Shown here: positions 54,559-62,822 of the stretch, piece by piece
How the letters are laid out: every line of letters starts with the position of its first letter
Position numbering within the stretch: position 1 is the stretch's first letter
Notes under the pieces: generated by a model
What the model saw: the letters and a program-made list of their open reading frames with translations, nothing else
What the model was told of the DNA's origin: nothing
Databases searched by the model: none
Translations under genes and position numbers: made by a program
Assembly (NCBI RefSeq): GCF_026241225.1
Contig: NZ_JAPFQP010000002.1
Span: forward strand, 124,001-188,000
Length of the DNA: 64,000 nucleotides
Direction: 5' to 3'
From: Lentiprolixibacter aurantiacus
GTDB lineage: Bacteria > Bacteroidota > Bacteroidia > Flavobacteriales > Flavobacteriaceae

Positions 54559-55725
54559 ATGAATGAATTATTTGAGGATACGGCAACGGCATTTGCCCTT
54601 AAATCCGACTCAGAACTAGAACGAGCTTTTTTCCTTTTTAAACTTATAGCAAACCAACCCCTGGTGCGAATTGGCACCGCTGTAACTAACTTTGCCATCA
54701 AAGCACACCTGCCAGTAGAAGGTCTTATACGGGCTACGGTATTTGATCATTTCTGTGCTGGCGTTAGTGAAGAAGACTCCATGTCTGTAGTAGATAAATT
54801 GTGGGGTAAGGGCGTGTATTCCGTACTTGATTATTCGGTGGAAGGAAAGGAAACGGAAGATCCGCTGGATAAGTCCCTCGAGACCAACCTTAGGATATTG
54901 GACTTTGTTAAAGAAAAGGAGTCTATGCCATTTGCTGTATTTAAGCCAACCGGATATGGGCGTTTGGCCCTTTACCAGAAAAAAGGAGAAGGGAAATCGC
55001 TCACAAAAGATGAACAGGCAGAGTGGGACCGTGTTGTGGGTCGTTTTGAAGCCACTTGTAAAAAGGCACATGACCTTGATGTTTCCCTGTTGATTGATGC
55101 CGAAGAAAGCTGGATGCAGGATGCCGCGGATGATTTGGTAGAAGAGATGATGAAGAAATACAACAAGAAAAAACCAGTGGTATTCAATACACTGCAGATG
55201 TATCGCTGGGACCGGATGGATTATCTGAAAGCTCTGCATGAGAAAGCCCAGAAGGAAGGCTTCAAGATTGGAATCAAAGTAGTCCGCGGGGCCTATCTGG
55301 AAAAGGAAAATGAACGTGCAGAGGAAATGGGGTATCCAACACCAATGTGCCCTTCAAAGCAAGCCACGGATGAAAACTTTGATGCCTGTGTAGCGTATAT
55401 TCTGGACCACCTGGATACCATATCACTGTTTTCTGGCACTCATAATGAAGCCAGCTGTTACCGGCTCATGGAGTGGATGGACGAAAAAGGAATAGCCAGA
55501 GATGACCACAGGGTAGGATTTGGTCAGTTGTATGGAATGAGTGACCATATTTCCTTCAACCTCGCCAAAGAAGGCTATAATGTGGCTAAATACCTGCCAT
55601 TTGGCCCTGTTAGGGATGTTATGCCCTATTTGATCAGGCGAGCCGAGGAAAACACCTCCGTTGCCGGACAAACCAACAGGGAACTCGAACTGCTCAAAAA
55701 AGAAAGGACAAGGAGAAAGCTCTGA
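54559..55725 (+). CDS. Proline dehydrogenase
   Basis: 388-residue FAD-dependent enzyme oxidising proline to pyrroline-5-carboxylate, the first step of proline catabolism, membrane-associated. TIM-barrel signs: L-L-I-D-A-E-E-S-W, F-N-T-L-Q-M-Y, IKVVRGAYLEKE with the conserved R-G-A-Y, SGTHNEAS, and Y-L-P-F-G-P-V-R-D-V-M-P-Y-L-I-R-R. This is the monofunctional, bacterial one-domain form without the aldehyde dehydrogenase of PutA. Divergent from aroB; single gene. Confidence 0.93.
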   Translation: MNELFEDTATAFALKSDSELERAFFLFKLIANQPLVRIGTAVTNFAIKAHLPVEGLIRATVFDHFCAGVSEEDSMSVVDKLWGKGVYSVLDYSVEGKETEDPLDKSLETNLRILDFVKEKESMPFAVFKPTGYGRLALYQKKGEGKSLTKDEQAEWDRVVGRFEATCKKAHDLDVSLLIDAEESWMQDAADDLVEEMMKKYNKKKPVVFNTLQMYRWDRMDYLKALHEKAQKEGFKIGIKVVRGAYLEKENERAEEMGYPTPMCPSKQATDENFDACVAYILDHLDTISLFSGTHNEASCYRLMEWMDEKGIARDDHRVGFGQLYGMSDHISFNLAKEGYNVAKYLPFGPVRDVMPYLIRRAEENTSVAGQTNRELELLKKERTRRKL

Positions 55726-55733
55726 TTTTAAGA

Positions 55734-57305
55734 CTAATCCCCGGCCTCAAAAATCTTTTCCAATTGCTGTACTTTCGGGTCGGGCTCTGGTGACAAGGTA
55801 AAGTATACCCGCACAATACCGTTTTTGGTATAAATTTTATACTGACCCCTGAGCTGGTTGTAGGGTGAAACCTCCGAAACACTGTCTATTGCCCCGGCCT
55901 GTTCCCAAATGGAAGCCCAATCTGCCATGCGGTGACCCCTTGATTTATCCAAATAGAAATTTTCAGCCAAAAGCTCATTTCCCTGTACTGTATCCCATTG
56001 CTGTATCAATTCAGTTACCTGTGCCTGTCGTTCTTTAAGGATATCAGAAACAGGCAAGCTCCTGGGTTGTAATTTACCCTTTTCAAAAAGCAGCTGGGCA
56101 ATCTTGTCATAAGGCCAGGGAGTAGTATAGGTGAGGTTGCCAAATGCCATTAATCCAATGCCGTATTCAGGGAAGAAAACATAATTGCTGCCAAAGCCAG
56201 GCAAGGCACCTCCATGAGAAACCCAGGTAATACCATGGCAGTCCTGCCGGATTCCCAGGCCATAGCCATAACCATTTATCAGGGCACAGGTATCGCCATT
56301 GTAATCCTCAGCTTTTGCGTATAATCTGCTGAATTGCGGGGTATGCATTTCCCTCAGGCTGCTTCGCTTTACAGGACCCTTATCAACGCCAGAACGAGGT
56401 GGCCAGGCAGAAAGGTGAAAGCTTACGTATTTGCTGAAATCTTCTATAGTAGTGATCAGTCCGCCCATAGCCCCATAGGAACCGTCATGAAGCATGGGCT
56501 CCAGCTTCCATTTTTCATCTTCCCATCGATATCCAATAGCCAATTGGTCTTCGGCAACTTCATCGATTTCCCAGTATGTCTGGTCCATGCCCAGGGGCTT
56601 AAAAATTTCATCCCGGATATAATCCTGATAGGTCCTGCCGGATACCCGCTTTATGATTGCCCCCAGTAGCGCATAACCGGTATTGCTGTACTCATAGGTG
56701 TAGGAGGGAGGGTTGGACAGGGAAGGGCCTGAGGCCATTAGTTCAGTTAACATGGCATCCGACTCATCAAGCTGCCGGTCGCCCCAGGGATTGTCTTCCG
56801 GAAATCCTGCAGTCATGGTTAAGAGGTTCTCTATGCTGATCTGAGGGGAATCTTCAGTTAAATAAGTTATGCCTGCTATTTCGGGGATGTATTTGACCAC
56901 CGGGTCACTTAAACGCAGGCGGCCTTCGTCCCTCAATTTAACAATGGCCATGGCCGTAAAGCTCTTGGACATGGAGGCAATCCGAAATGCCGTGGAAGTC
57001 CGGGCAGGCAATTTTTTTTCACGGTTCATTAATCCCGTTCCGGATGACAGCACCAATTCATCATCCACAACAACACCGTAAGCAACCCCCGGGATATGTC
57101 TTTCTTCGGCATGTGCCACTATCAATTCATGGAGTTTGCCGGCCAGGCTGGCAATATTTTCTTTTCTGTTATCATTTTCAAATGCTGCCGGCTGAAAATT
57201 TTTACTGTATAGCCCTGGGCTTTCTTTCAAAGGCTCGGGGCTGGTCTTCTGCCTGCAGGATGATAAAGCAATTATAAGCATCAGGGATAGGAGTGCGTTT
57301 TTCAT
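55734..57305 (-). CDS. Beta-lactamase-fold serine hydrolase lipoprotein
   Basis: 523 residues of the class C beta-lactamase / D-peptidase family (PF00144-like). The lipobox is L-S-S-C with Cys17, so it should be anchored in the envelope. Catalytic signs: Ser111-x-x-Lys114 in S-M-S-K, Tyr206-Ser-Asn in Y-S-N, and HGGALPG in the third box. The C-terminal 130 residues form an extra domain after the hydrolase. Such proteins usually hydrolyse peptides or esters rather than beta-lactams. Convergent with the proline dehydrogenase gene, 8 bases away. Confidence 0.88.
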   Translation of the reverse strand: MKNALLSLMLIIALSSCRQKTSPEPLKESPGLYSKNFQPAAFENDNRKENIASLAGKLHELIVAHAEERHIPGVAYGVVVDDELVLSSGTGLMNREKKLPARTSTAFRIASMSKSFTAMAIVKLRDEGRLRLSDPVVKYIPEIAGITYLTEDSPQISIENLLTMTAGFPEDNPWGDRQLDESDAMLTELMASGPSLSNPPSYTYEYSNTGYALLGAIIKRVSGRTYQDYIRDEIFKPLGMDQTYWEIDEVAEDQLAIGYRWEDEKWKLEPMLHDGSYGAMGGLITTIEDFSKYVSFHLSAWPPRSGVDKGPVKRSSLREMHTPQFSRLYAKAEDYNGDTCALINGYGYGLGIRQDCHGITWVSHGGALPGFGSNYVFFPEYGIGLMAFGNLTYTTPWPYDKIAQLLFEKGKLQPRSLPVSDILKERQAQVTELIQQWDTVQGNELLAENFYLDKSRGHRMADWASIWEQAGAIDSVSEVSPYNQLRGQYKIYTKNGIVRVYFTLSPEPDPKVQQLEKIFEAGD

Positions 57306-57336
57306 ATTCCGGTATTAGAGTTGTATCAGATGAAGA

Positions 57337-57759
57337 TCATATTTCAGGGTCATAGCAAACTAATTCCAAGATGTTATGCTCCGGGTCTTTAATGAAAATA
57401 GATTTCCACTTCACCCATGTAAAGGTTTCGGTAACATATTCTATATTGCTATATTCCAGAAAGTTAACAATTTCAATGAAATTCTCACTGTCAATTTCGA
57501 GAGCAAAATGGTGGAGGGGAGAAGCCCTGTTTGCAACCGGTTCCAGGGTCTCGCCGAATGCGTTAGAATTAGCGGCGTCAAAGAGAGCCAGAACCTGGGT
57601 GTGCCCCCTGTATCCCTCGGCAAGTTTTAAAAAGGTATAATGCTCATCAGTCCTCATAGGAGCAAAGCCCAGAGTATTTACATAGAAATCCCGCATAAGC
57701 CGCATATCCTTCACACGAAGGACAATCTCGCCCAATCCCTTTATTCTACTCCCAATCAT
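57337..57759 (-). CDS. VOC-family (glyoxalase/dioxygenase-like) protein
   Basis: 140-residue vicinal-oxygen-chelate protein with two beta-alpha-beta-beta-beta units. Metal-binding-type positions: His in SPLHHFALEI and Glu in H-N-I-L-E-L-V-C-Y near the end. It starts with IKGLGEIVLRVKDM. Substrate unknown. It lies 31 bases upstream of the beta-lactamase-like gene on the same strand, so cotranscription is likely. Confidence 0.8.
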   Translation of the reverse strand: MIGSRIKGLGEIVLRVKDMRLMRDFYVNTLGFAPMRTDEHYTFLKLAEGYRGHTQVLALFDAANSNAFGETLEPVANRASPLHHFALEIDSENFIEIVNFLEYSNIEYVTETFTWVKWKSIFIKDPEHNILELVCYDPEI

Positions 57760-57851
57760 ATTAAATACATCAGTTTAAAGCTCAAAGACTATTAAAACAA
57801 AAGAAAGTCTTTTTGTTTCGGTCTATTTTCAGGAAAAGTAGGAAAGTATTC

Positions 57852-58109
57852 CTAACGAAACAATTGCTCCTTAAGCTTTTCAGGAGGCAAGTTTCCGGTT
57901 AATTCAGTGAGTTTTTTGCTTACGTTATAGTGCTCCACATCGAACCTGTGGGCCTCACGGGCATCTTTTAGCGCCCTTTTTATGGTGTTGATCCCTGCCA
58001 GTCGCCCTTCCAGGTGTACAATATTCATAAACTTCCTGAACTGTTCATCGGAAAGATTAGGCCGGCCGTATTGGTTAATGATCCCACTAAAATACCTGGT
58101 ATACAACAT
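57852..58109 (-). CDS. Small protein of unknown function, 85 residues
   Basis: 85 residues, all-helical in look, with FRKFMNIVHLEGRLAGINTIK and ELTGNLPPEKLKEQLF. No signal or membrane segment. Upstream lie several GGATAT/ATATCC half-sites, and transcription seems independent of the VOC gene 92 bases downstream. I do not recognise a family; it could be a small regulator or a chaperone-like peptide. Confidence 0.5.
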   Translation of the reverse strand: MLYTRYFSGIINQYGRPNLSDEQFRKFMNIVHLEGRLAGINTIKRALKDAREAHRFDVEHYNVSKKLTELTGNLPPEKLKEQLFR

Positions 58110-58172
58110 GGATATAATCCTAAAAAGTGGATAATATCCAAAATTAATATATCCAAAGAAGAGATGGGATAT
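58110..58172. repeat. Cluster of GGATAT / ATATCC half-sites
   Basis: GGATAT at 58110-58115 and at 58167-58172, the palindrome GGATAATATCC at 58129-58139, and two TATCCAAA copies at 58135-58142 and 58150-58157, 15 bases apart. All are upstream of the 85-residue protein gene; an operator array is possible. Confidence 0.35.
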
Positions 58173-58228
58173 TTGGAATGTTAAATTTTAAATAGAATTT
58201 TTAACCCTTACTAAGGTGTTAAGTCTTG

Positions 58229-59641
58229 CTAGCTAATGATTTGCAGGGGTTCGGTTTCCTGCCATGATCCCCGTGTAAAATCCGGAAATTCCTGTGGTTG
58301 CCCGTCCTGAATTACTGAAAGTTCACTGAGCGGGGCGACTGCGCTCCAGAATGCCCCTTCGTACACATTCTGGTCAAGGGGCAGCCCTTTTTGCAGGCAT
58401 TCGATAATGCGATACACCATCATTCCGTCCATTCCACCATGCCCGGAACCGGATGTGGCGCTGGACAACCGTTTATACAGGGGGTGATCGTATTTATCGT
58501 ACAGGGCATGCAATTGTTCACCCTGAACCCAACGATGATGGTCTTCCGTAATACCTTCTACCCCTCCTTCAAGTGCTACACGAGTAGGAAAACCTGCAAG
58601 GGTACCCTGTGTTCCCTGAATCAGATTAAGTCGGGAATAAGGCCTCGGACTGGTTTCATCCCATTGTACCATTATAGTACGACCCATATGAGTCTTGATA
58701 ATTGAAGTGTTTAGGTCGCCACCCCTGAAATCCAGCTGGTTCCACAGGTGGTCTTCCGGGTAGTTCTCGCGGGCATATCTATTTCTGCCGAGTGCCGGGG
58801 TTGAAAAGGAGACCAGGGATTTGAAGGTGTCCTCCCCACGTGCCAGGTTCATGTATTGTGCAACAGGGCCCAATCCATGGGTAGGATAGAGGTTGCCGTT
58901 GCGTTTGGCGTAATGGGGTGTCCTCCAGGACCCGGTTCCCCGTTCTACTTCTTCCATCTGCCAGCGAAGTTCATGAATATAGGCCGCTTCGCCGTGCAGG
59001 ATTTCTCCTATTGCACCCTTTCGGCACATATTGAGGAACATCAACTCATCCCGACCGTAATTCACATTTTCCATCATCATACAGTGCTTTTGGGTCTGCT
59101 CACTGGTATCTACAATGTCCCATAATTCTTCCAGTGTTACAGCCAGAGGAACTTCCACAAAAGCATGGGCCCCATGCTTCATGGTTTCAATGGCCATTGG
59201 AGCGTGGTTCATCCAGTTGGTAGCAATGAAGACGGCATCGGGTTTGACCTCTTTGAGCATCCTGACCCAGGCATTTTCATCTCCGTAATAGGTACTGATG
59301 TCCTGATGTCTCTGCCCCTTTCCCATCGCTTCGGCTTCTGCCGCCCATTTGGTGGCCAGATCTTCATACAGATCGCATACAGCTACAATTTCAGTTCCGG
59401 GAAGGGAAGCACAGAATTTTAGGTGAGCAGGTCCACGGGCTCCAACGCCTATAACCGCAATGCGGACGTTTTTAAGCTTTGGGGCTGCATAACCTCCCAT
59501 ATACAGGGCACCAGGTTTTCGGTCAGAAGCTTGTTCAGTACAGGAAGATAAAGACGTGGCGGCTATGAGTCCTGCGCTGGAAAGTGAAGTTTTCTTGATG
59601 AAATTTCTGCGGTTGATATTTCCCATGAGTTTACTTTTCAT
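58229..59641 (-). CDS. Tat-exported GH109-like Gfo/Idh/MocA oxidoreductase
   Basis: 470 residues. A twin-arginine signal (N-R-R-N-F-I-K-K) precedes a lipobox-like S-L-S-S-C. A Rossmann region with AVIGVGARG follows, and the segments M-M-M-E-N-V-N-Y-G-R-D-E, T-H-G-L-G-P-V-A-Q-Y and H-G-G-M-D-G-M-M-V-Y-R match the GH109 type, which uses a tightly bound NAD to cleave alpha-N-acetylgalactosaminides. Export in folded form fits cofactor loading in the cytoplasm. The ATG at 59626 is an alternative start. The true substrate is not shown. Confidence 0.88.
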   Translation of the reverse strand: MKSKLMGNINRRNFIKKTSLSSAGLIAATSLSSCTEQASDRKPGALYMGGYAAPKLKNVRIAVIGVGARGPAHLKFCASLPGTEIVAVCDLYEDLATKWAAEAEAMGKGQRHQDISTYYGDENAWVRMLKEVKPDAVFIATNWMNHAPMAIETMKHGAHAFVEVPLAVTLEELWDIVDTSEQTQKHCMMMENVNYGRDELMFLNMCRKGAIGEILHGEAAYIHELRWQMEEVERGTGSWRTPHYAKRNGNLYPTHGLGPVAQYMNLARGEDTFKSLVSFSTPALGRNRYARENYPEDHLWNQLDFRGGDLNTSIIKTHMGRTIMVQWDETSPRPYSRLNLIQGTQGTLAGFPTRVALEGGVEGITEDHHRWVQGEQLHALYDKYDHPLYKRLSSATSGSGHGGMDGMMVYRIIECLQKGLPLDQNVYEGAFWSAVAPLSELSVIQDGQPQEFPDFTRGSWQETEPLQIIS

Positions 59642-59712
59642 TTTAATAAACTCAAGTTACCGATTTTTGTATTAATTCTTAATGCTTTGGGACGGGGATC
59701 AGTAGGGGTATA

Positions 59713-60429
59713 CTAATCGTCTTCATAAGGTACTTCGGCATTGATCAGCCCAATAAGTTCTTCAATTTCTGACAGTGCTTTCCGGTATACTTCATCCTTG
59801 GTTTCTGAGAGATAGATGATGGAAACGAACATATTCTGCATATCCACATCGTAAAGTTTGTCGGGAAGAACGGCCTTAAGATCATTATAATTCACAACAC
59901 CCCGGAGCACTTCTGGTAGTTCATTGGAAATCATGTCCCAATGCATGACTTCGAGTTTGTTTACAAAAGTATAGGTCATCTCCAGTTGTTGTAGCTTTTG
60001 TGTAATGGCCGTATTCTTCAGCAATCGCAATTCACCACTGTTTACGAGGGTTTCATAGATATTGCTGCTCCGGTGGAAATCGGAAAACCTGCTGAGCAAC
60101 ATGGCCATAATGGCAAGGGAATCGGCTTTTTGCCGATTTTCGGAAATTATAATTTTGTTGGCGTACTTGTAGGCTTTTAAATGGAACTCATTGTACAATT
60201 TGGCATCGTTCAATGCTCTTTGATCATCCTTGATCTGCCTGCGGATATTCTCGTACGTTTTAGCTTCTTCCCGATCTTCAATCCGTTGATTGTTCCATGT
60301 ATTGATCTGCAGTGCAATCAGAATACCCACCACAACAAGGATGATTTCTCCAATGGCATAGGCCAGGTATCTGGTAAATTGTTTTTCCACCAGCAGTTTC
60401 TTCCTTGTATTACGGAATAGTTTAATCAA
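59713..60429 (-). CDS. DUF6090-like membrane protein
   Basis: 238 residues. One N-terminal membrane helix (about 24-44, AIGEIILVVVGILIALQINTW) follows a basic segment LFRNTRKKLL; then a long helical, probably coiled-coil region. The I-G-E-I-x-L-V-V-x-G-I-L-I-A-L-Q-I-N-x-W-N signature is typical of DUF6090, a family expanded in flavobacteria and of unknown function. The gene runs 39 bases after the 58-residue membrane protein gene. Confidence 0.85.
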   Translation of the reverse strand: MIKLFRNTRKKLLVEKQFTRYLAYAIGEIILVVVGILIALQINTWNNQRIEDREEAKTYENIRRQIKDDQRALNDAKLYNEFHLKAYKYANKIIISENRQKADSLAIMAMLLSRFSDFHRSSNIYETLVNSGELRLLKNTAITQKLQQLEMTYTFVNKLEVMHWDMISNELPEVLRGVVNYNDLKAVLPDKLYDVDMQNMFVSIIYLSETKDEVYRKALSEIEELIGLINAEVPYEDD

Positions 60430-60468
60430 GGGCTAAGGGTTGGATTATAGCCAAAAAAGGACTTCGCT

Positions 60469-60645
60469 CTATTTTCTTCTGCCAGATAACAGAGAAGCAA
60501 CTAAAAGCCCCAGCCCAAGCCCGATCATCATGGAGCCTACAAACCAGAGGGCATCGGTCCTCAGGAAAAAAAATCCTACTCCCAGTCCAAGAATAACTCC
60601 CCCGCCAACTGCCCAGGAGCTTTTGTCTTTTGTTACATCTGTCAT
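60469..60645 (-). CDS. 58-residue two-helix membrane protein
   Basis: ATG at 60645 to TAG at 60469; MTDVTKDKSSWAVGGGVILG at the start, then G-L-G-V-G-F-F-F-L, a short polar turn RTDALWF, a second helix G-L-G-L-G-L-L-V-A-S-L-L and a basic end SGRRK. Two glycine-rich helices of about 17 residues with a tight turn look like a real small membrane protein. A longer frame in another phase covers the same bases but has no protein-like features. Function unknown. Confidence 0.65.
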   Translation of the reverse strand: MTDVTKDKSSWAVGGGVILGLGVGFFFLRTDALWFVGSMMIGLGLGLLVASLLSGRRK

Positions 60646-60727
60646 AATGATCTGTTTTAGGAAATACCTTCAAAAATAGAGCAGTCCTGACTGAGGTTCT
60701 ATGATATTTGTCAGCTAATTACTTAGT

Positions 60728-61219
60728 TTACAGTGATTTTATCAAAAGGAAATCGTCCATTATGTAGCCCTGCCCAATATCCTGTACAATACCTCCCAGG
60801 TTATGGAAACCCAATTTTTCATAAGCTTTAATGGAACCTGTATTGTGTTTGTTTACAGTTAATGAGATTTGTGTGCAATCCATATGGCGACCCTCACGTT
60901 CAATAAAGGCCATTGCCTCCTTACCAATTCCCTTCCCTCGCATCTCTTTGCTAACATAAATCTTGCTCAGGAATAATTCTTCCAGCTTTTTTTCAAAGGC
61001 CAGATATCCCGCAGGTTTTGAATTATAAAAAATGAGGTGGTACTGAACTCCCCTCGAAACCTGTTCGGCTATGGCTTCGACCGATTGAAACTTGTTAAGC
61101 ATATAGCTAACCTGTTCCGATCCGATAATCGGGGTATAATGATCTTCCCATATAGTTCGGGCCAAATGGGCAATAAGCGTAAATGCCTTTTCGTCCTTCG
61201 CGTTGATAAAAGTGGTCAT
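60728..61219 (-). CDS. GNAT-family N-acetyltransferase
   Basis: 163-residue acetyl-CoA-dependent transferase, cytoplasmic. The acetyl-CoA-binding motif A is E-M-R-G-K-G-I-G-K-E-A-M, with strand four LEELFLSKIYVSKE before it and I-S-L-T-V-N-K-H-N-T-G-S-I-K-A-Y-E-K-L-G-F after, the usual GNAT pattern (K-x-x-x-A-x-x-x-Y-x-K-x-G-F). Substrate unknown; small amine or protein N-terminus are possible. Divergent from the M28 gene. Confidence 0.9.
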   Translation of the reverse strand: MTTFINAKDEKAFTLIAHLARTIWEDHYTPIIGSEQVSYMLNKFQSVEAIAEQVSRGVQYHLIFYNSKPAGYLAFEKKLEELFLSKIYVSKEMRGKGIGKEAMAFIEREGRHMDCTQISLTVNKHNTGSIKAYEKLGFHNLGGIVQDIGQGYIMDDFLLIKSL

Positions 61220-61334
61220 CCTGATAGGTTTGCGTGCTATATGAAAATTATAAAATCTAAGCGAATTCTGGTAGGAGAGCGGCTATTTATGTACTTTCGG
61301 TGAATTGCGAGAAACTTACAAAATCAATCTAATT

Positions 61335-62810
61335 ATGAGAACCACTCCAATTTTAATACTATTTCTTTTTATTGGCCAATTGCTGTTAGCCCAGAGCGAT
61401 CAGGATAAGGTTTTGGAAACTGTTAATGTGAATAGCATTAAGGGACATATTTATTTTTTGGCTGATGACCTGCTCAGGGGGAGGGAGACCGGAACGCCAG
61501 AGAATAAGATCGCAGCTTCTTACCTGGCCAATGCCTTCAGGAAATATGGTGTACAACCAAATCCTGCCTCGGGTGATTATTACCAGGAGGTTAAATTGGA
61601 GCGATCTTACCCTGCCAAATCAGCAACCCTGACCATTGGAGGTTTGGAGATAGGGAATACAGCAGGTTTGCGTGTTGGGAATATGTCTTATGAAGGTGAT
61701 TTTGTTTATGCCGGATACGGATTGGAGGACAACTATGAAGGGCTTGACGTGAAAGGTAAAGTAGTGCTTATAAAAGCAGGTAACGTCACAGGAGGGGAAG
61801 CACAGCGGGCTTTCAGCCTGCTGGGAGAAAAACGAGATATTGCCATGGAAAAAGGGGCTGTAGCAGTGGTTGAATTTATCAAAGCTCAGGATCAGATGTG
61901 GGGATATATTGATCATCAATTCAACGCACCTGGAATCGCCCTGGCCAAGGGTGAAAAAGATAAAAGCCCGCAGTTTACCTACATGTGGGTACAGGACGCT
62001 GATGGTAGTTTAAGTACTAAAATTTCATCTAAGCCTGTCCACAGCGGGCAAATGAAGCTGGAAGTGCCGGAGAAGGAGGCTGTTGTTTCGTACAATGTTG
62101 TAGGTATGGTGACAGGGACGGACCCTGAGTTGAAAGATGAATTTATAATCTACTCCGCACACTATGACCATGTGGGTATCGGATCACCGGATGCAACTGG
62201 TGATACCATTTACAATGGGGCGCGCGATAATGCCGTGGGAACCACGACTGTGCTGAGCATGGCAGAAAACCTGGCCAAATATCCCACCAAAAGATCGGCG
62301 CTGTTCATTTTGTTTACCGGCGAAGAAAAAGGGCTTTTGGGGAGCAAATACTATGTGGAAAACCCGGTGCTTCCGCTGAAACAAATGGTGTACTGTTTCA
62401 ACAGTGATAACGGAGGTTACAATGATACTTCGCTAACCACCATTGTAGGACTCAACAGGACCACTGCCGCTGAGCATATAAAAACTGCCTCGGCCCAATT
62501 TGGATTAAATGCAATTGACGACCCCGCTCCGGAACAGGGATTATTCGATCGTTCAGATAATGTACATTTTGCCAGGAAAGGAATCCCTGCACCCACTTTT
62601 AGTATGGGTTTCAGCTCTTTCGATGGGGAGGTTACCAAGTATTACCACCGTCCGGGTGATGAGGCCGATACCATGGACTACACCTATCTGGAGAAGTTTT
62701 TCCGGGCCTATGTGCTTTCCGGAAGGCTTATAGCGGATGATCCAACTACTCCTGTATGGACTTCAGGAGATAAATATGAGAAGGCTGCTCAGGCTTTGTA
62801 CAAGGATTAG
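61335..62810 (+). CDS. Exported M28-family metallopeptidase
   Basis: 491 residues from the ATG at 61335; the earlier in-frame start at 61305 lacks support. Signal peptide ends near L-L-A-Q (residue 20). A PA-like insert is followed by the peptidase domain: S-A-H-Y-D-H (His and Asp ligands), N-G-A-R-D-N-A (bridging Asp), G-E-E-K-G-L-L-G (catalytic Glu pair), N-S-D-N-G-G (Asp) and Y-Y-H-R-P-G-D (His). A co-catalytic two-zinc aminopeptidase acting outside the cytoplasm. Confidence 0.92.
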   Translation: MRTTPILILFLFIGQLLLAQSDQDKVLETVNVNSIKGHIYFLADDLLRGRETGTPENKIAASYLANAFRKYGVQPNPASGDYYQEVKLERSYPAKSATLTIGGLEIGNTAGLRVGNMSYEGDFVYAGYGLEDNYEGLDVKGKVVLIKAGNVTGGEAQRAFSLLGEKRDIAMEKGAVAVVEFIKAQDQMWGYIDHQFNAPGIALAKGEKDKSPQFTYMWVQDADGSLSTKISSKPVHSGQMKLEVPEKEAVVSYNVVGMVTGTDPELKDEFIIYSAHYDHVGIGSPDATGDTIYNGARDNAVGTTTVLSMAENLAKYPTKRSALFILFTGEEKGLLGSKYYVENPVLPLKQMVYCFNSDNGGYNDTSLTTIVGLNRTTAAEHIKTASAQFGLNAIDDPAPEQGLFDRSDNVHFARKGIPAPTFSMGFSSFDGEVTKYYHRPGDEADTMDYTYLEKFFRAYVLSGRLIADDPTTPVWTSGDKYEKAAQALYKD

Positions 62811-62822
62811 GGCATTTTTTCT

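Noticed and set aside
60422..60673. 83-residue frame on the minus strand
   Set aside because: It overlaps the 58-residue membrane protein in another phase, is Cys/Trp/Arg-rich without a fold pattern and overlaps the DUF6090 start.
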